In this document: positions 51,651 through 59,453 of the stretch, one piece after another | Layout of the letters: each line of letters starts with the position of its first letter | Position numbering within the stretch: position 1 is the first letter of the stretch | From: Clostridiaceae bacterium AM27-36LB | Lineage (GTDB): Bacteria; Bacillota; Clostridia; Lachnospirales; Lachnospiraceae | NCBI GenBank assembly: GCA_003480725.1 | Contig: QUJQ01000007.1 | Location: 45,315 to 109,314, forward strand | Direction: 5' to 3' | Length of the DNA: 64,000 bases | Notes under the pieces: generated by a model | Seen by the model: only the letters and a program-made list of their open reading frames with translations | Database searches by the model: none | Told to the model about the DNA's origin: nothing | Made by a program: the position numbers and the translations under genes

Positions 51651-51654
51651 AGGA

Positions 51655-51699
51655 AAACCGCTGTTGCATGGTTTGTTGGATTCCATGTAGCAGCGGTTT
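51655..51699. terminator. Bidirectional terminator
   Basis: AAACCGCTGTTGCATGG (51655-51671) and CCATGTAGCAGCGGTTT (51683-51699) form a long, nearly perfect stem between convergent genes ending at 51650 and 51712. Confidence 0.85.
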
Positions 51700-51711
51700 G
51701 TGCTGTGGTTA

Positions 51712-52674
51712 TTATTTCATTCGTTTTCTTAATATTCGGCGATAATTTGTTTCTCCCTTTGGTGCGTCCTGTATAATTTCCAACACACCATCTTCAAGCA
51801 TTTTATCAATGCGATTGGAAATCCATACATCACTAATTCCAAGTTGATATTTTCCTAAAACATTACCTATGACAATAGCCATTTTGAATTGCTCTGGCTG
51901 TTCCGCAATTTCACGAAGAATGAAACTATCATATATATCTTCTGAAACGCTTTGCAATTTACCATTTAACATTGCACGCAAAGGTGCATTTTCATTTTGA
52001 AGTTGATTCCATTTCATAGTACAAGCTGAAAGAAATACAGGATTAGCTTTGTCTTGTAGAGTTATATAGTTTCCCCATTCGCCAGGAGACACCTCGCCCC
52101 ATGCTATTTTGGATGTCATAGTATTTTCTTTTCCATATTCCCATGTAGGTAACTTAACCAAATAAATTGTTGTCTGGCAGTTTAATGGTTGAAGTTGTTT
52201 CATAAGCCAATACATACCACAAAGCTCATCTGGATTATAGCTATACCAAATGCGAATTTCTTCCCCAGCTACATATCGTTCAATCACTGAGGTCAATGTA
52301 GTTTTAATTTTCTGTATTTTTTCTTCAACCTGATAATCTAAATCCTCTACAAAGCAGACAGACAGCATTTTCTTGAAAATATTTTTCCGCTGTTCGCCAA
52401 TTCCATTATCAGAAATATCTCCCACACTAAGAACCATATCAAAACAATAAACATCACTGCTCTTGCCTCCCAATGGAATAGCATTCTCCCAAGCAATGCG
52501 TTCTTGTTCCTGTGCTTGAAGCTGTGCCTTTTTCATTTCATCTGAAGATGGAACACTCCCGTCTTCGTGCCTCATAAATATTGAAACAGCACTTCCTCTA
52601 TACTTTCCCTTGCCGTAAGTTTGGGCAATTTTCAAACTTCCACAGGCACTTTCACCAAATACAATTTCAATCAT
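51712..52674 (-). CDS. DUF1835/DUF3658-type protein, cargo of B1
   Basis: A 320-residue protein starting MIEIVFGESACGSLKIAQTY, the typical opening of DUF1835 proteins. The central WYSYNPDELCGMYWLMKQL and the C-terminal region around KWNQLQNENAPLRAMLNGKL fit DUF1835 with DUF3658. The C-terminus (LGISDVWISNRIDKMLEDGV) looks like a winged helix. Function is unknown in the family. The gene is more A+T-rich than its neighbours and flanked by terminator and TnpV, so it is a passenger gene of the element. Confidence 0.75.
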   Translation of the reverse strand: MIEIVFGESACGSLKIAQTYGKGKYRGSAVSIFMRHEDGSVPSSDEMKKAQLQAQEQERIAWENAIPLGGKSSDVYCFDMVLSVGDISDNGIGEQRKNIFKKMLSVCFVEDLDYQVEEKIQKIKTTLTSVIERYVAGEEIRIWYSYNPDELCGMYWLMKQLQPLNCQTTIYLVKLPTWEYGKENTMTSKIAWGEVSPGEWGNYITLQDKANPVFLSACTMKWNQLQNENAPLRAMLNGKLQSVSEDIYDSFILREIAEQPEQFKMAIVIGNVLGKYQLGISDVWISNRIDKMLEDGVLEIIQDAPKGETNYRRILRKRMK

Positions 52675-52703
52675 CTTATATACCTCCGATTTAATTGCTC
52701 CCG

Positions 52704-53081
52704 TTATGAATAAATCATCTCATACAAAACAATTTCTTCTGCCCTGTTGTGAATGTTATTGCAACGCTGCACCCATTCCATTTGTCGGGTACACTTCAAT
52801 TCCTCTGTCACGCCCTCGGTAGCTTTCATCTGCTCCATGATAGTGTCTAACCGTTTTTGTGCCTGTTCATTCAGGTCTGCAAGATATGTCAACAATTCTC
52901 CGGTCAGTATCAATGTATTCAATCTGGCTGGGTGGACTTCTCTTAAATATTCCCGGTGCATTCGTCCGTACTTTCCGATAGGGCGGTGTTCCTCCGGCAG
53001 TTTCAAGCCTGGAATGTAGTAATCTCCGACAAGGATATAATCAATTCCGTTTTCCGTTATTCTTGGTTTCAATTCGCTCAT
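52704..53081 (-). CDS. tnpV: TnpV-family transposon protein (element B1)
   Basis: A 125-residue protein (MSELKPRITENGIDYILVGD, YYIPGLKLPEEHRPIGKYGR, LNEQAQKRLDTIMEQMKATE, MEWVQRCNNI), clearly related to the TnpV proteins at 20049-20423 and 27156-27512. It overlaps the XRE gene by 41 bases, so translation is coupled. It lies near the end of B1 opposite the recombinase, the same arrangement as in element A. Confidence 0.85.
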   Translation of the reverse strand: MSELKPRITENGIDYILVGDYYIPGLKLPEEHRPIGKYGRMHREYLREVHPARLNTLILTGELLTYLADLNEQAQKRLDTIMEQMKATEGVTEELKCTRQMEWVQRCNNIHNRAEEIVLYEMIYS

Positions 53082-53313
53082 GTTCCTTACCTCCTGTGGA
53101 AGCAGGCTCGTCTGGTACTAACTCAATCACATCAGTAATCTCACAATTCAGAGTTTCACAGATACGGGCTAATGTATCCATGCTGATGTGCTTTCCCTCT
53201 TTGCTCATGTTGGCAATCATATTTGTTGTCATACCAGCAGCAAGCCTTAAATCCTCTTTTCTCATATCACGCTCTAACAGTGTGTGCCAGAGTGGTTTAT
53301 AGCTGATGTGCAT
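53041..53313 (-). CDS. XRE-family regulator preceding tnpV
   Basis: A 90-residue Cro/C1-type protein (MHISYKPLWHTLLERDMRKE, LRLAAGMTTNMIANMSKEGK, MDTLARICETLNCEITDVIE), similar to regulators carried by many Firmicute transposons. ATG at 53313 follows an AAGGCAGG site and a GC-rich leader hairpin (CCGGGGC/GCCCCGG near 53344-53360). It is the first gene at the right end of B1, with its own consensus promoter. Confidence 0.8.
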   Translation of the reverse strand: MHISYKPLWHTLLERDMRKEDLRLAAGMTTNMIANMSKEGKHISMDTLARICETLNCEITDVIELVPDEPASTGGKEHERIETKNNGKRN

Positions 53314-53376
53314 ATTGTTTTCCTGCCTTTCTATCCATACCACCGGGGCGGTTGCCCCGGCAGGAACTTTTCTCTT

Positions 53377-53405
53377 ATTATAACACCAATCTTGTGAAAT
53401 CACAA
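53377..53405 (-). promoter_or_regulatory. Promoter of the XRE-tnpV unit of B1
   Basis: On the minus strand TTGTGA (53405-53400) and TATAAT (53382-53377) are separated by 17 bp. The transcript runs through a GC-rich leader hairpin into the XRE gene. Confidence 0.75.
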
Positions 53406-53475
53406 TTTATTCTTGTAGCCTGCCGCTGATACCGTCTGGATTGTGCATTCCCTTTCTTTTTGTTCCCTTTAATTA

Positions 53476-53504
53476 GCCATGAACTGCTTCATGCCCTGGC
53501 TCTT
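53476..53504 (-). pseudogene. maff2: maff2, 29-bp middle fragment between B1 and B2
   Basis: AAG AGC CAG GGC ATG AAG (then CAG TTC ATG GC) encodes KSQGMKQFM and the start of an Ala codon, the conserved middle of Maff2 proteins. It is bounded on the right by the TT core of B2 (53503-53504) and on the left by the 7-bp repeat of B1 (53476-53482). It shows that two separate insertions hit one gene. Confidence 0.88.
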
Positions 53505-53594
53505 TACTGATGTGCGATAAAGAAGTAATAGAAGTGTAAAAAATTTTGCCGTTCCTATCCAGCACTTGCGCATTGTGTCGGACAGGTCGGGCGG

Positions 53595-55205
53595 TTATTC
53601 GGGCAAGTCCACCTTGCCAACAAAAGAATAATAAATCTCAATGTCCTGCCTACGGGTCTTGTTCTCGTCATAGCTGCACTCATGCACAACGATTTTCTCT
53701 ACAAACTCCCGCAACAGAGTAGGGGTAAGTTCTTCAAAGCTGGTATGCCGCCGGACAACATTCATAAACTTTTCTGCGTTCACGGTGGCTTCCTGTGCTT
53801 TGGAAAGCTCCGCTTGGATAGCAGCGGCTCTTTCTTTCAGCTCCCGTTGTTCTGCTTCATAGTCTGCCGACAGCTCTGTGAAACGCTCGTCTGATATGCG
53901 CCCGGTCACGCTGTCCTCATACAGCCGCTTGAAGATAGCGGATAACTCGGCTATGCGTTTCTCGGTGGCTTCCAGCTCCTTTTTCTTGGCGGCGTTCCTG
54001 CGCTTGCCCCCGTCCTCGTTCTGCTCAATCAAGAGCTTCATAAACCGAGCTTCATGCTTTGCCGCATAGCTTGTCACTTTCCGCAGATTGGAGAGTACGC
54101 CAGCGGTCAAGAGGTCGGTGCGGATAAAGTGCGCCGTACAGTCATGGGTGCGTTTCTTGTAGTTGCCGCAGATATAACAGTCCTGCTTGCGCTTGTCCGT
54201 CTGGTATCGCTGCTGATACATGACACTGCCGCAGTCCGCACAGAACAGTATGCCGGAGAACAAGCCCACTTCATCATAGCGGTTGGGGCGTTTGCGCTGC
54301 TTGCGAAGTTCCTGCACCCGTTCCCATGTCTGGGTGTCTATGATAGGCTCGTGGTGGTTCTCGAAAATCACTTGCTTTTCTAGGGGATTTTCTACACTGT
54401 GCTTGACTTTGTAAGAGAGCTTTTCTGTCTTGAAGTTTACCAGACAACCTGTGTATTCCCGGTTTTCAAGGATATGCACAACGGTATTGGTCGCCCACTT
54501 GCACTCATAGCCGGGGTGGTAGCGGCGGGTGCTGCCCGTCCTACGGTATTCCAGCGTCCCCGGCGTGGGGATTTGCTGCTCTGTGAGCATACGGGCTATC
54601 TTAGTCGGACCGTTCCCGGCAAGGCAGAGGTTGTATATCTGCTTGACTACGGGTGCAGCTTCCTCGTCAATAATGAAATTTTCGTCCTCGTCCATGAGGT
54701 AGCCATACACAGGCTTGCTTGTGATGGGCTTGCCACTCATGCCTTTTGAGCGTTTTACTGCTTTGATTTTCTTGCTCGTATCTCTCACCAGCCATTCGTT
54801 AAAGATATTCCGCAGCGGGGCAAAGTCATTGTCGCCCTGTGCGCTGTCCACTCCGTCATTGATAGCGATGAAGCGGACACCTTTCTGTGGGAAAATCATT
54901 TCCGTGTACATTCCCACTTGCAGGTAGTTTCGCCCTAACCTCGACATATCCTTTACGATAACTGTCCCGACTTTTCCGGCTTCAATGTCCGCAAGCATGG
55001 CTTGAAAACCGGGTCTTTGAAAGTTCGCACCAGAATAACCGTCGTCCGTGTACCAGCGCAGATTGGAAAAGCCGTTCTGCTTTGCATAGGTTTCAAGAAT
55101 ACGCTTCTGGTTGGAAATGGAATTGCTCTCGCCTTGCAGCTCGTCCTCATGGGAAAGTCTTGGGTAAAGGGCGGTAATTGGTTGTTGGTTGGTCTGTCTT
55201 AACAT
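53595..55205 (-). CDS. Large serine recombinase of element B2
   Basis: A 536-residue recombinase. The catalytic motif is ALYPRLSHEDE, with proline where most relatives have cysteine, followed by DDGYSGANFQRP and MSRLGRNYL. A recombinase domain (CLAGNGPTKIARMLTEQQIP) and zinc ribbon (CADCGSVM...C...C) precede a coiled coil. The stop lies 92 bp from the left end of the element. It is clearly distinct from the recombinases of A and B1, and its core (AA/TT) differs from the GA of element A. Confidence 0.95.
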   Translation of the reverse strand: MLRQTNQQPITALYPRLSHEDELQGESNSISNQKRILETYAKQNGFSNLRWYTDDGYSGANFQRPGFQAMLADIEAGKVGTVIVKDMSRLGRNYLQVGMYTEMIFPQKGVRFIAINDGVDSAQGDNDFAPLRNIFNEWLVRDTSKKIKAVKRSKGMSGKPITSKPVYGYLMDEDENFIIDEEAAPVVKQIYNLCLAGNGPTKIARMLTEQQIPTPGTLEYRRTGSTRRYHPGYECKWATNTVVHILENREYTGCLVNFKTEKLSYKVKHSVENPLEKQVIFENHHEPIIDTQTWERVQELRKQRKRPNRYDEVGLFSGILFCADCGSVMYQQRYQTDKRKQDCYICGNYKKRTHDCTAHFIRTDLLTAGVLSNLRKVTSYAAKHEARFMKLLIEQNEDGGKRRNAAKKKELEATEKRIAELSAIFKRLYEDSVTGRISDERFTELSADYEAEQRELKERAAAIQAELSKAQEATVNAEKFMNVVRRHTSFEELTPTLLREFVEKIVVHECSYDENKTRRQDIEIYYSFVGKVDLPE

Positions 55206-55316
55206 AAAATCCTCCGTTTCCGACAGCCAGCCCCACTATTCCGTACCTTGATTGTACCACATGGGGCGGCTGTCTGTATAGCGGCAAAAGCGTCAAATCT
55301 GCTTCTTTATGGTCGG

Positions 55317-55505
55317 TCAAATCGCTGTTTTTTGTGTGGCAGCTTCCGCTTCCAGCACTTTCATCATCTTGTCGGCTGCGGTATCGGTTGCGCCCTGCTT
55401 GAAGAAGCCGGAAACGGTAAGGACGGAGTTGCCCATGCGGATTTCCGTCACACAGTCCGGGCGGCGGTCGGTGCGGTCATTGTTATTCTGTTTGTTTTCT
55501 GTCAT
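55317..55505 (-). CDS. tnpW: TnpW-like small transposon protein
   Basis: A 62-residue protein (MTENKQNNNDRTDRRPDCVT, then VSGFFKQGATDTAADKMMKV) resembling TnpW-type proteins encoded before serine recombinases in Tn4451-like elements. ATG at 55505 follows AAAGGAG. A 111-bp leader with a long inverted repeat (GACAGCC-GCCCCA / TGGGGC-GGCTGTC, about 55219-55278) separates it from the recombinase, which may regulate recombinase translation. Confidence 0.75.
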   Translation of the reverse strand: MTENKQNNNDRTDRRPDCVTEIRMGNSVLTVSGFFKQGATDTAADKMMKVLEAEAATQKTAI

Positions 55506-55517
55506 AGGCAACTCCTT

Positions 55518-56357
55518 TCACTTCAACAGTTCTTTTAGTCCATTGAGCTTGGCTTGTGCCGTTTCCTTTCGGAAGTTCTCGCCTGTAAAGAGGATAGGCA
55601 GACACATTTCAAGCACTCGGTCATAGATACGGGCGTGGGCGGTGTCCTGTGGATTCTGCAGTTCCGTAAGGCTTAGATTGGTGGTGACAATCAGCGGCTT
55701 TCGGCTGCGGTATCGGCTGTCAATTACATTGTAGACCTGTTCCAAACCGTACTCTGTGCCACGCTCCATACCAAAATCATCAAGTATCAGCAGAGGGAAA
55801 CGGCAAAGACGCTCGATATATTCGTTTCGCCCCTCAAAGCTGGCAGTTAAATCATTCAGTATCGCAGAAAAGTTTGACATGCGGACGGAGATTTCCTGTT
55901 CCATAAGGGCATTGGCAATGCACCCGGCAAAATAGCTTTTTCCTGTGCCTACCTTGCCCCACAAGAGCAGACCATAGTTGTTTTCTCTCATCTGCTCCCA
56001 ATGCTCCACATATAAATGTGCCTTGCTCATCTGCGGGCATTTGCCGTTGTCATGTGCAAAAGTCCATTCCTGCATGGTGAGGTCGGTAAAGCCCCGGCGT
56101 TTCAGTTCCATAACGGTGTCAAGGTGTCGTCTGCGTTCCTCGGCGGATTCACATTCCAAACGCTTCTCCCGTTGGCAGTCACATTCTGTCGGGTGCTTGT
56201 CATGCCCCAACCATGCGGCGGTTTCTTTGGGAAAGTAGGCTTCTTTCGCCGTGCGGCACTTGCCGCAGTAAAGCAGACCGTCCTCGCCCGTGTAGTCCTC
56301 CGGCTCTGCGGTAGTAGTCATCATATTCAAAACGGTATCGGTAAAAAGTTCAGTCAT
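55518..56357 (-). CDS. DnaC/IstB-like ATPase (helicase loader)
   Basis: A 279-residue protein with an N-terminal zinc-binding region (LYCGKCRTAKEA...CDCQREKR) and an AAA+ domain: Walker A LLWGKVGTGKSYFAG near residue 137, Walker B LLILDDFGMERG, sensor VTTNLSLTEL. It is a typical DnaC-like helicase loader of phages and elements. It overlaps the replisome organiser gene by 4 bases, so the two act together in replication of the excised element. Confidence 0.88.
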   Translation of the reverse strand: MTELFTDTVLNMMTTTAEPEDYTGEDGLLYCGKCRTAKEAYFPKETAAWLGHDKHPTECDCQREKRLECESAEERRRHLDTVMELKRRGFTDLTMQEWTFAHDNGKCPQMSKAHLYVEHWEQMRENNYGLLLWGKVGTGKSYFAGCIANALMEQEISVRMSNFSAILNDLTASFEGRNEYIERLCRFPLLILDDFGMERGTEYGLEQVYNVIDSRYRSRKPLIVTTNLSLTELQNPQDTAHARIYDRVLEMCLPILFTGENFRKETAQAKLNGLKELLK

Positions 56358-57097
56358 AAACTCTCGCCCTCCTTAAAGGTGTAATCGGGTATGCCTTTTT
56401 TCGGCGGTTTCTTGGCTTCGTCCTCCTGCGCCCACTTGTATATCGTGGCTGCATGACTGCGGTATTTCGTTCCTTTGGACGCTATATGAGTAGATAAGCG
56501 GTCAATATAATACTCCCATTTGTCGGGCAGTTCCGCTTTCAGCTCGTCCAGTTCCGTATCGGAAAGAAAAACATTGTTGTATCTGCCATAGCTGCGGGCG
56601 GGGGCTTGTCCCGTTTCTAACTCTCTCTCTTTTTCTATCTCTATATCTATCTCTTTCTTTATCTCTATCTCTGGTGGACGAATGTCGGACAAATGTCCGC
56701 CGTTTGTCCGGGGTGGTGGCAAAGCCTTGTTTGCAAGCCTTGCCGCCCGTTTTCGTTCCGCTTCGGTAGAGGATTGCCCTATCATCAGTTCAATATCGGT
56801 CATGTAGAGCAAGCCGCCGTGTAGCTGCTCCACAAGCCCCAACTGCTGAAAAATCCCTAACGCCCGTTCCACCGTGCCTACCTGCTGACGGGTAAGAGTG
56901 GCGATCATCTGTGCTGTGTAAGGGATATTCTCGTCAAGCTGCAACTTGCCGCCGTTTTTCAGCGATTTTAAGTACAGCTTCAAGAGAATGTTGGAATAGA
57001 GAATACCGTCCGGCATACTCTCCAACAGCACGATAGCGTCATCATCAAAATAGCTTTCTTTCAGTTTGAGGTAGTAATATTTGCGGTTATCTGCCAT
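56354..57097 (-). CDS. Phage replisome organiser-like replication protein
   Basis: A 247-residue protein. The N-terminal winged-helix part (MADNRKYYYLKLKESYFDDD, MIATLTRQQVGTVERALGIF) matches phage replisome organiser N-terminal domains that bind the origin. The linker IEIKKEIDIEIEKERELE is encoded by a TCTATCTC-type simple repeat on the plus strand (56627-56675). The C-terminus (IYKWAQEDEAKKPPKKGIPD) fits DUF6017-like loaders' partners. It overlaps the DnaC-like and VLP genes. Confidence 0.8.
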   Translation of the reverse strand: MADNRKYYYLKLKESYFDDDAIVLLESMPDGILYSNILLKLYLKSLKNGGKLQLDENIPYTAQMIATLTRQQVGTVERALGIFQQLGLVEQLHGGLLYMTDIELMIGQSSTEAERKRAARLANKALPPPRTNGGHLSDIRPPEIEIKKEIDIEIEKERELETGQAPARSYGRYNNVFLSDTELDELKAELPDKWEYYIDRLSTHIASKGTKYRSHAATIYKWAQEDEAKKPPKKGIPDYTFKEGESL

Positions 57098-57281
57098 AGG
57101 CGGTGTCCTCCTTTGGTTTCCAACGCTTGGAGTAATACCGGTGGCAGAGGATAATCACGGCTCGGAAACTCTGCTTGCAATCGTGGGTGCAGCCCCGGCA
57201 AAGGTCGTTATAGGTAATTCGGTTTCGGTGGTTGAGGAAAAAGCTCCATTCAAGCCGCCGTTTGTTGCTCATGCGTGGCAT
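57087..57281 (-). CDS. Cysteine-rich VLP-domain protein (B2)
   Basis: A 64-residue basic protein (MPRMSNKRRLEWSFFLNHRN, then YNDLCRGCTHDCKQSFRAVI), closely similar to the B1 protein at 50173-50361: same start, same CxxC...C spacing. ATG at 57281 follows AGGAGCG. It precedes the replication gene and follows the repeat shared with B1, so a role in origin control is plausible. Confidence 0.75.
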   Translation of the reverse strand: MPRMSNKRRLEWSFFLNHRNRITYNDLCRGCTHDCKQSFRAVIILCHRYYSKRWKPKEDTAYGR

Positions 57282-57340
57282 TGGTACGCTCCTTTCTGCC
57301 GTTTCCGTGGGTATCACGGATAGGGCGGGAAAACTGTATC

Positions 57341-57458
57341 TTCTCGGTATCATTTTCGGGGATTTTTTGCCCTGTACGCCCTGTTTTGAGGTCGTGGAGT
57401 ATTGCGGATAGGGGTAAGGGCATATCCCTGTTTTTGTTTGGTTTCGGTATCATTTCGG
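57341..57458. repeat. Iteron-like repeats upstream of B2 replication genes
   Basis: TTTCGGTATCATTTCGG (57442-57458) and the near copy TCTCGGTATCATTTTCGG (57342-57359) lie about 100 bp apart. The exact 17-bp motif also occurs in B1 at 50490-50506 in the matching position. Within 57282-57466 no gene is seen. Confidence 0.55.
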
Positions 57459-57466
57459 GGCGGTTT

Positions 57467-59092
57467 TTAACGCTCCTGTTCATGCTTTTTCTGTCGGCTC
57501 GGCTCGCCGTGGTGCATTTGGGAAAGATTGCTTTTCATGGTCTGCAATTCCCGGACACGCTCTTTATTTGCCCGGTACTCGTTGTAAAGGGCGTTCTTCT
57601 CGGCGGTAAGCTGCTCGATTTCAGCCTGCAACGATTTATAGGTGGGCAGCTTGGTAATGCCTTTTTGCCGAAAATATCTTACGGCTGCGTCTGCTATGAT
57701 AAAGTCGCTTTCATGCTTTTCCCGGTAGGCTTTGCGTGCCTTATCGGTTTTCTGCTTTTTCAATCCGTCACGCACATCTCTTGTCTTGGCATAGGCAAGC
57801 ACCTGTTTCTGCAAGTCCTTTTTCTCACGGATAGCCGTTTCAATGGGCTTCAGCTTGGCGGTGCTGCTGTGTAAATCCGCATTGGCAGACACAAGGGCTG
57901 CGTCCAGTTCATCCGGGGTAAAGCCGTATTGCTCCATAGCGGCAACGGTAGCCGCCATCTGTTTGAGATTGTGGACAGCCGCCCAACGGTCATAGCCGAT
58001 ACCTTTTCCCTCGGCTCGCTTCGCCGCACGGTCAACCATTCTCTGAATGCTGCCTGTCGGGGCGATTTTCTGCGTTTTTCCTCGCTCTGTGCGGTTTGTT
58101 TCAGCGGTATGGTATTGGGGTATGGGTGCGGTCTTTTCGGCGGCTCTGTGGGCGTTCTGCTCCAAAAGGGCAAGAACGGCGGCACGGTTAAAATCATCTC
58201 CCAGTTTTCGGGCAGTAATGGGTTTCGTCCTGTCCGGGGTAAGGTAGGACAACCGCCCTCGGCTCTCTTTGACGATCACACCCTGCCGCAGAAGTAAAGC
58301 GGAGAACTCGTCAAAAGTAGTAGCTTCGCTCATGGCGTTCCGTATGGTCTGCCGCAGCTTCGCCTTGTCGGTTTCAAACTTGGTCTGCTTTGCAGGCTGC
58401 CCCTCGGCTGCAAGGGTGGCATTTTCCTTGTCAAGTTTGGCTTGTCCTTTCTTCTGCGCCCAATACTCACGCTCGGTAATGCGGTTTTTACTGCCATGGA
58501 GCAGGTCGATTTGATAGAGATTTTCCCGGTAGCACATCTCCATGACCTCGGCTTTGAAGTATTCCATAGCAGCGTCCGTGCAGCGATGTTTGCACCCGGC
58601 ACGGGTATCTGCCGGTCTGTCCATGTAGGGCAGCAAGGGTACTTCCTCAATACGCAGAGAATTGATAACGATATGAACATGGATATTGCCGCTGTGGTTA
58701 TGTCCGTCCGGGTGGGTGCAGACAATGGCTTGGTGTCCGGGGAAATGCTCGGCACAAAATTCCTCTCCCAATACTTGCGCCCGGTCTACGGTCAAGCCGT
58801 TGTCCGCTGCGTCCCGTGGGTCAAAGGAAATGATATAGTGGTGGCTTTTCACATCTTCCCGTTTTTGGTTTTTACCGTATCGGAGATTTGCCCGCATACA
58901 GGCAACGGCAAAATCTTCCTTGCCGCAGTTCAGCGTGGCTATCCGATAATCCTCCCGGAGTATGAGCCGCCCGGTTTCGTCAAGGGTGGGCTTCATGGTA
59001 AACTCGTCATGCTCAAAGGTTAGATACTGCTCGGCTGCACCGTAGTCCGCATTTTTAGAGCTGATATGCTTGAATGTTGCCAACAGCGTCAC
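57467..59092 (-). CDS. MobP-type relaxase of element B2
   Basis: A 541-residue relaxase (MTLLATFKHISSKNADYGAA). The histidine motif HPDGHNHSGNIHVHIVINS near residue 135 is of the Relaxase/PF03432 family; compared with the ICE relaxase it carries a longer spacer in the motif. The C-terminal half is coiled coil (AEIEQLTAEKNALYNEYRAN) and ends basic. The first codons overlap the end of MobC by 38 bases, so both are translated together. Confidence 0.9.
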   Translation of the reverse strand: MTLLATFKHISSKNADYGAAEQYLTFEHDEFTMKPTLDETGRLILREDYRIATLNCGKEDFAVACMRANLRYGKNQKREDVKSHHYIISFDPRDAADNGLTVDRAQVLGEEFCAEHFPGHQAIVCTHPDGHNHSGNIHVHIVINSLRIEEVPLLPYMDRPADTRAGCKHRCTDAAMEYFKAEVMEMCYRENLYQIDLLHGSKNRITEREYWAQKKGQAKLDKENATLAAEGQPAKQTKFETDKAKLRQTIRNAMSEATTFDEFSALLLRQGVIVKESRGRLSYLTPDRTKPITARKLGDDFNRAAVLALLEQNAHRAAEKTAPIPQYHTAETNRTERGKTQKIAPTGSIQRMVDRAAKRAEGKGIGYDRWAAVHNLKQMAATVAAMEQYGFTPDELDAALVSANADLHSSTAKLKPIETAIREKKDLQKQVLAYAKTRDVRDGLKKQKTDKARKAYREKHESDFIIADAAVRYFRQKGITKLPTYKSLQAEIEQLTAEKNALYNEYRANKERVRELQTMKSNLSQMHHGEPSRQKKHEQER

Positions 59093-59453
59093 CTACCTTT
59101 CGCAGGACTTCAAACTTCAAGGCAGCAAGGTCAGAAATGGCGGCGCGGACTTCAACGGACAGGGCGTTGTATGGTGTGCCGTACTCGTTGAGGGCGCGGG
59201 CAATCTGATTGAGGTTGCCACCGATTTTTCCATATTCGGCGGTCAGCCTGCCAACGGCGGACAACAGTTCATCATTGACCGGGGAAACGGTAACGATGGG
59301 GCGAATGGTCGCCCGTGTAATGGCTTGCCGGATAAATTCGGCTTGGCTCATGTCATAGTGTTTCAGCCGCTCGGTAAAGTCGGCGTATTCTTCCTCGGTC
59401 ATGCGGGTTTTGACCACATGGCAGCGGCGGGGCGTGTTGTATTTTTTCTTCAA
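59055..59453 (-). CDS. mobC: MobC-like accessory protein of B2
   Basis: A 132-residue protein with a ribbon-helix-helix-like start (KKKYNTPRRCHVVKTRMTEE) and the MobC phrase GKIGGNLNQIARALNEYGTP near residue 78. TTG at 59453 is chosen because AAGGAGG lies 7-8 bases upstream; no suitable ATG is present. It would bind oriT and guide the B2 relaxase. Confidence 0.85.
   Translation of the reverse strand: MKKKYNTPRRCHVVKTRMTEEEYADFTERLKHYDMSQAEFIRQAITRATIRPIVTVSPVNDELLSAVGRLTAEYGKIGGNLNQIARALNEYGTPYNALSVEVRAAISDLAALKFEVLRKVGDAVGNIQAYQL

Larger units (their letters stand above)
42697..53482. mobile_element. Element B1: MobQ-type mobilizable element in maff2
   Basis: A 10.78-kb insertion flanked by a 7-bp direct repeat (GCCATGA on the plus strand at 42697-42703 and 53476-53482). 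Removing one copy with the element fuses ...KQFM-A to A-GAGVAVV in frame. It carries a serine recombinase and small partner gene at its left end, VapE, CHC2 primase, MobQ relaxase, an XRE/membrane protein pair, oriT, DUF3847, RepA-like and VLP genes, a plus-strand regulator, a DUF1835 gene, and TnpV with an XRE at its right end. No channel genes are present, so it needs a helper. Confidence 0.85.

Noticed and set aside
42718..53476. AATTAG direct repeat (42718-42723 and 53471-53476) as the B1 target duplication
   Set aside because: Joining the flanks at this repeat leaves maff2 out of frame with an early stop. Joining at the overlapping GCCATGA repeat restores the full 72 codons, so that was preferred.
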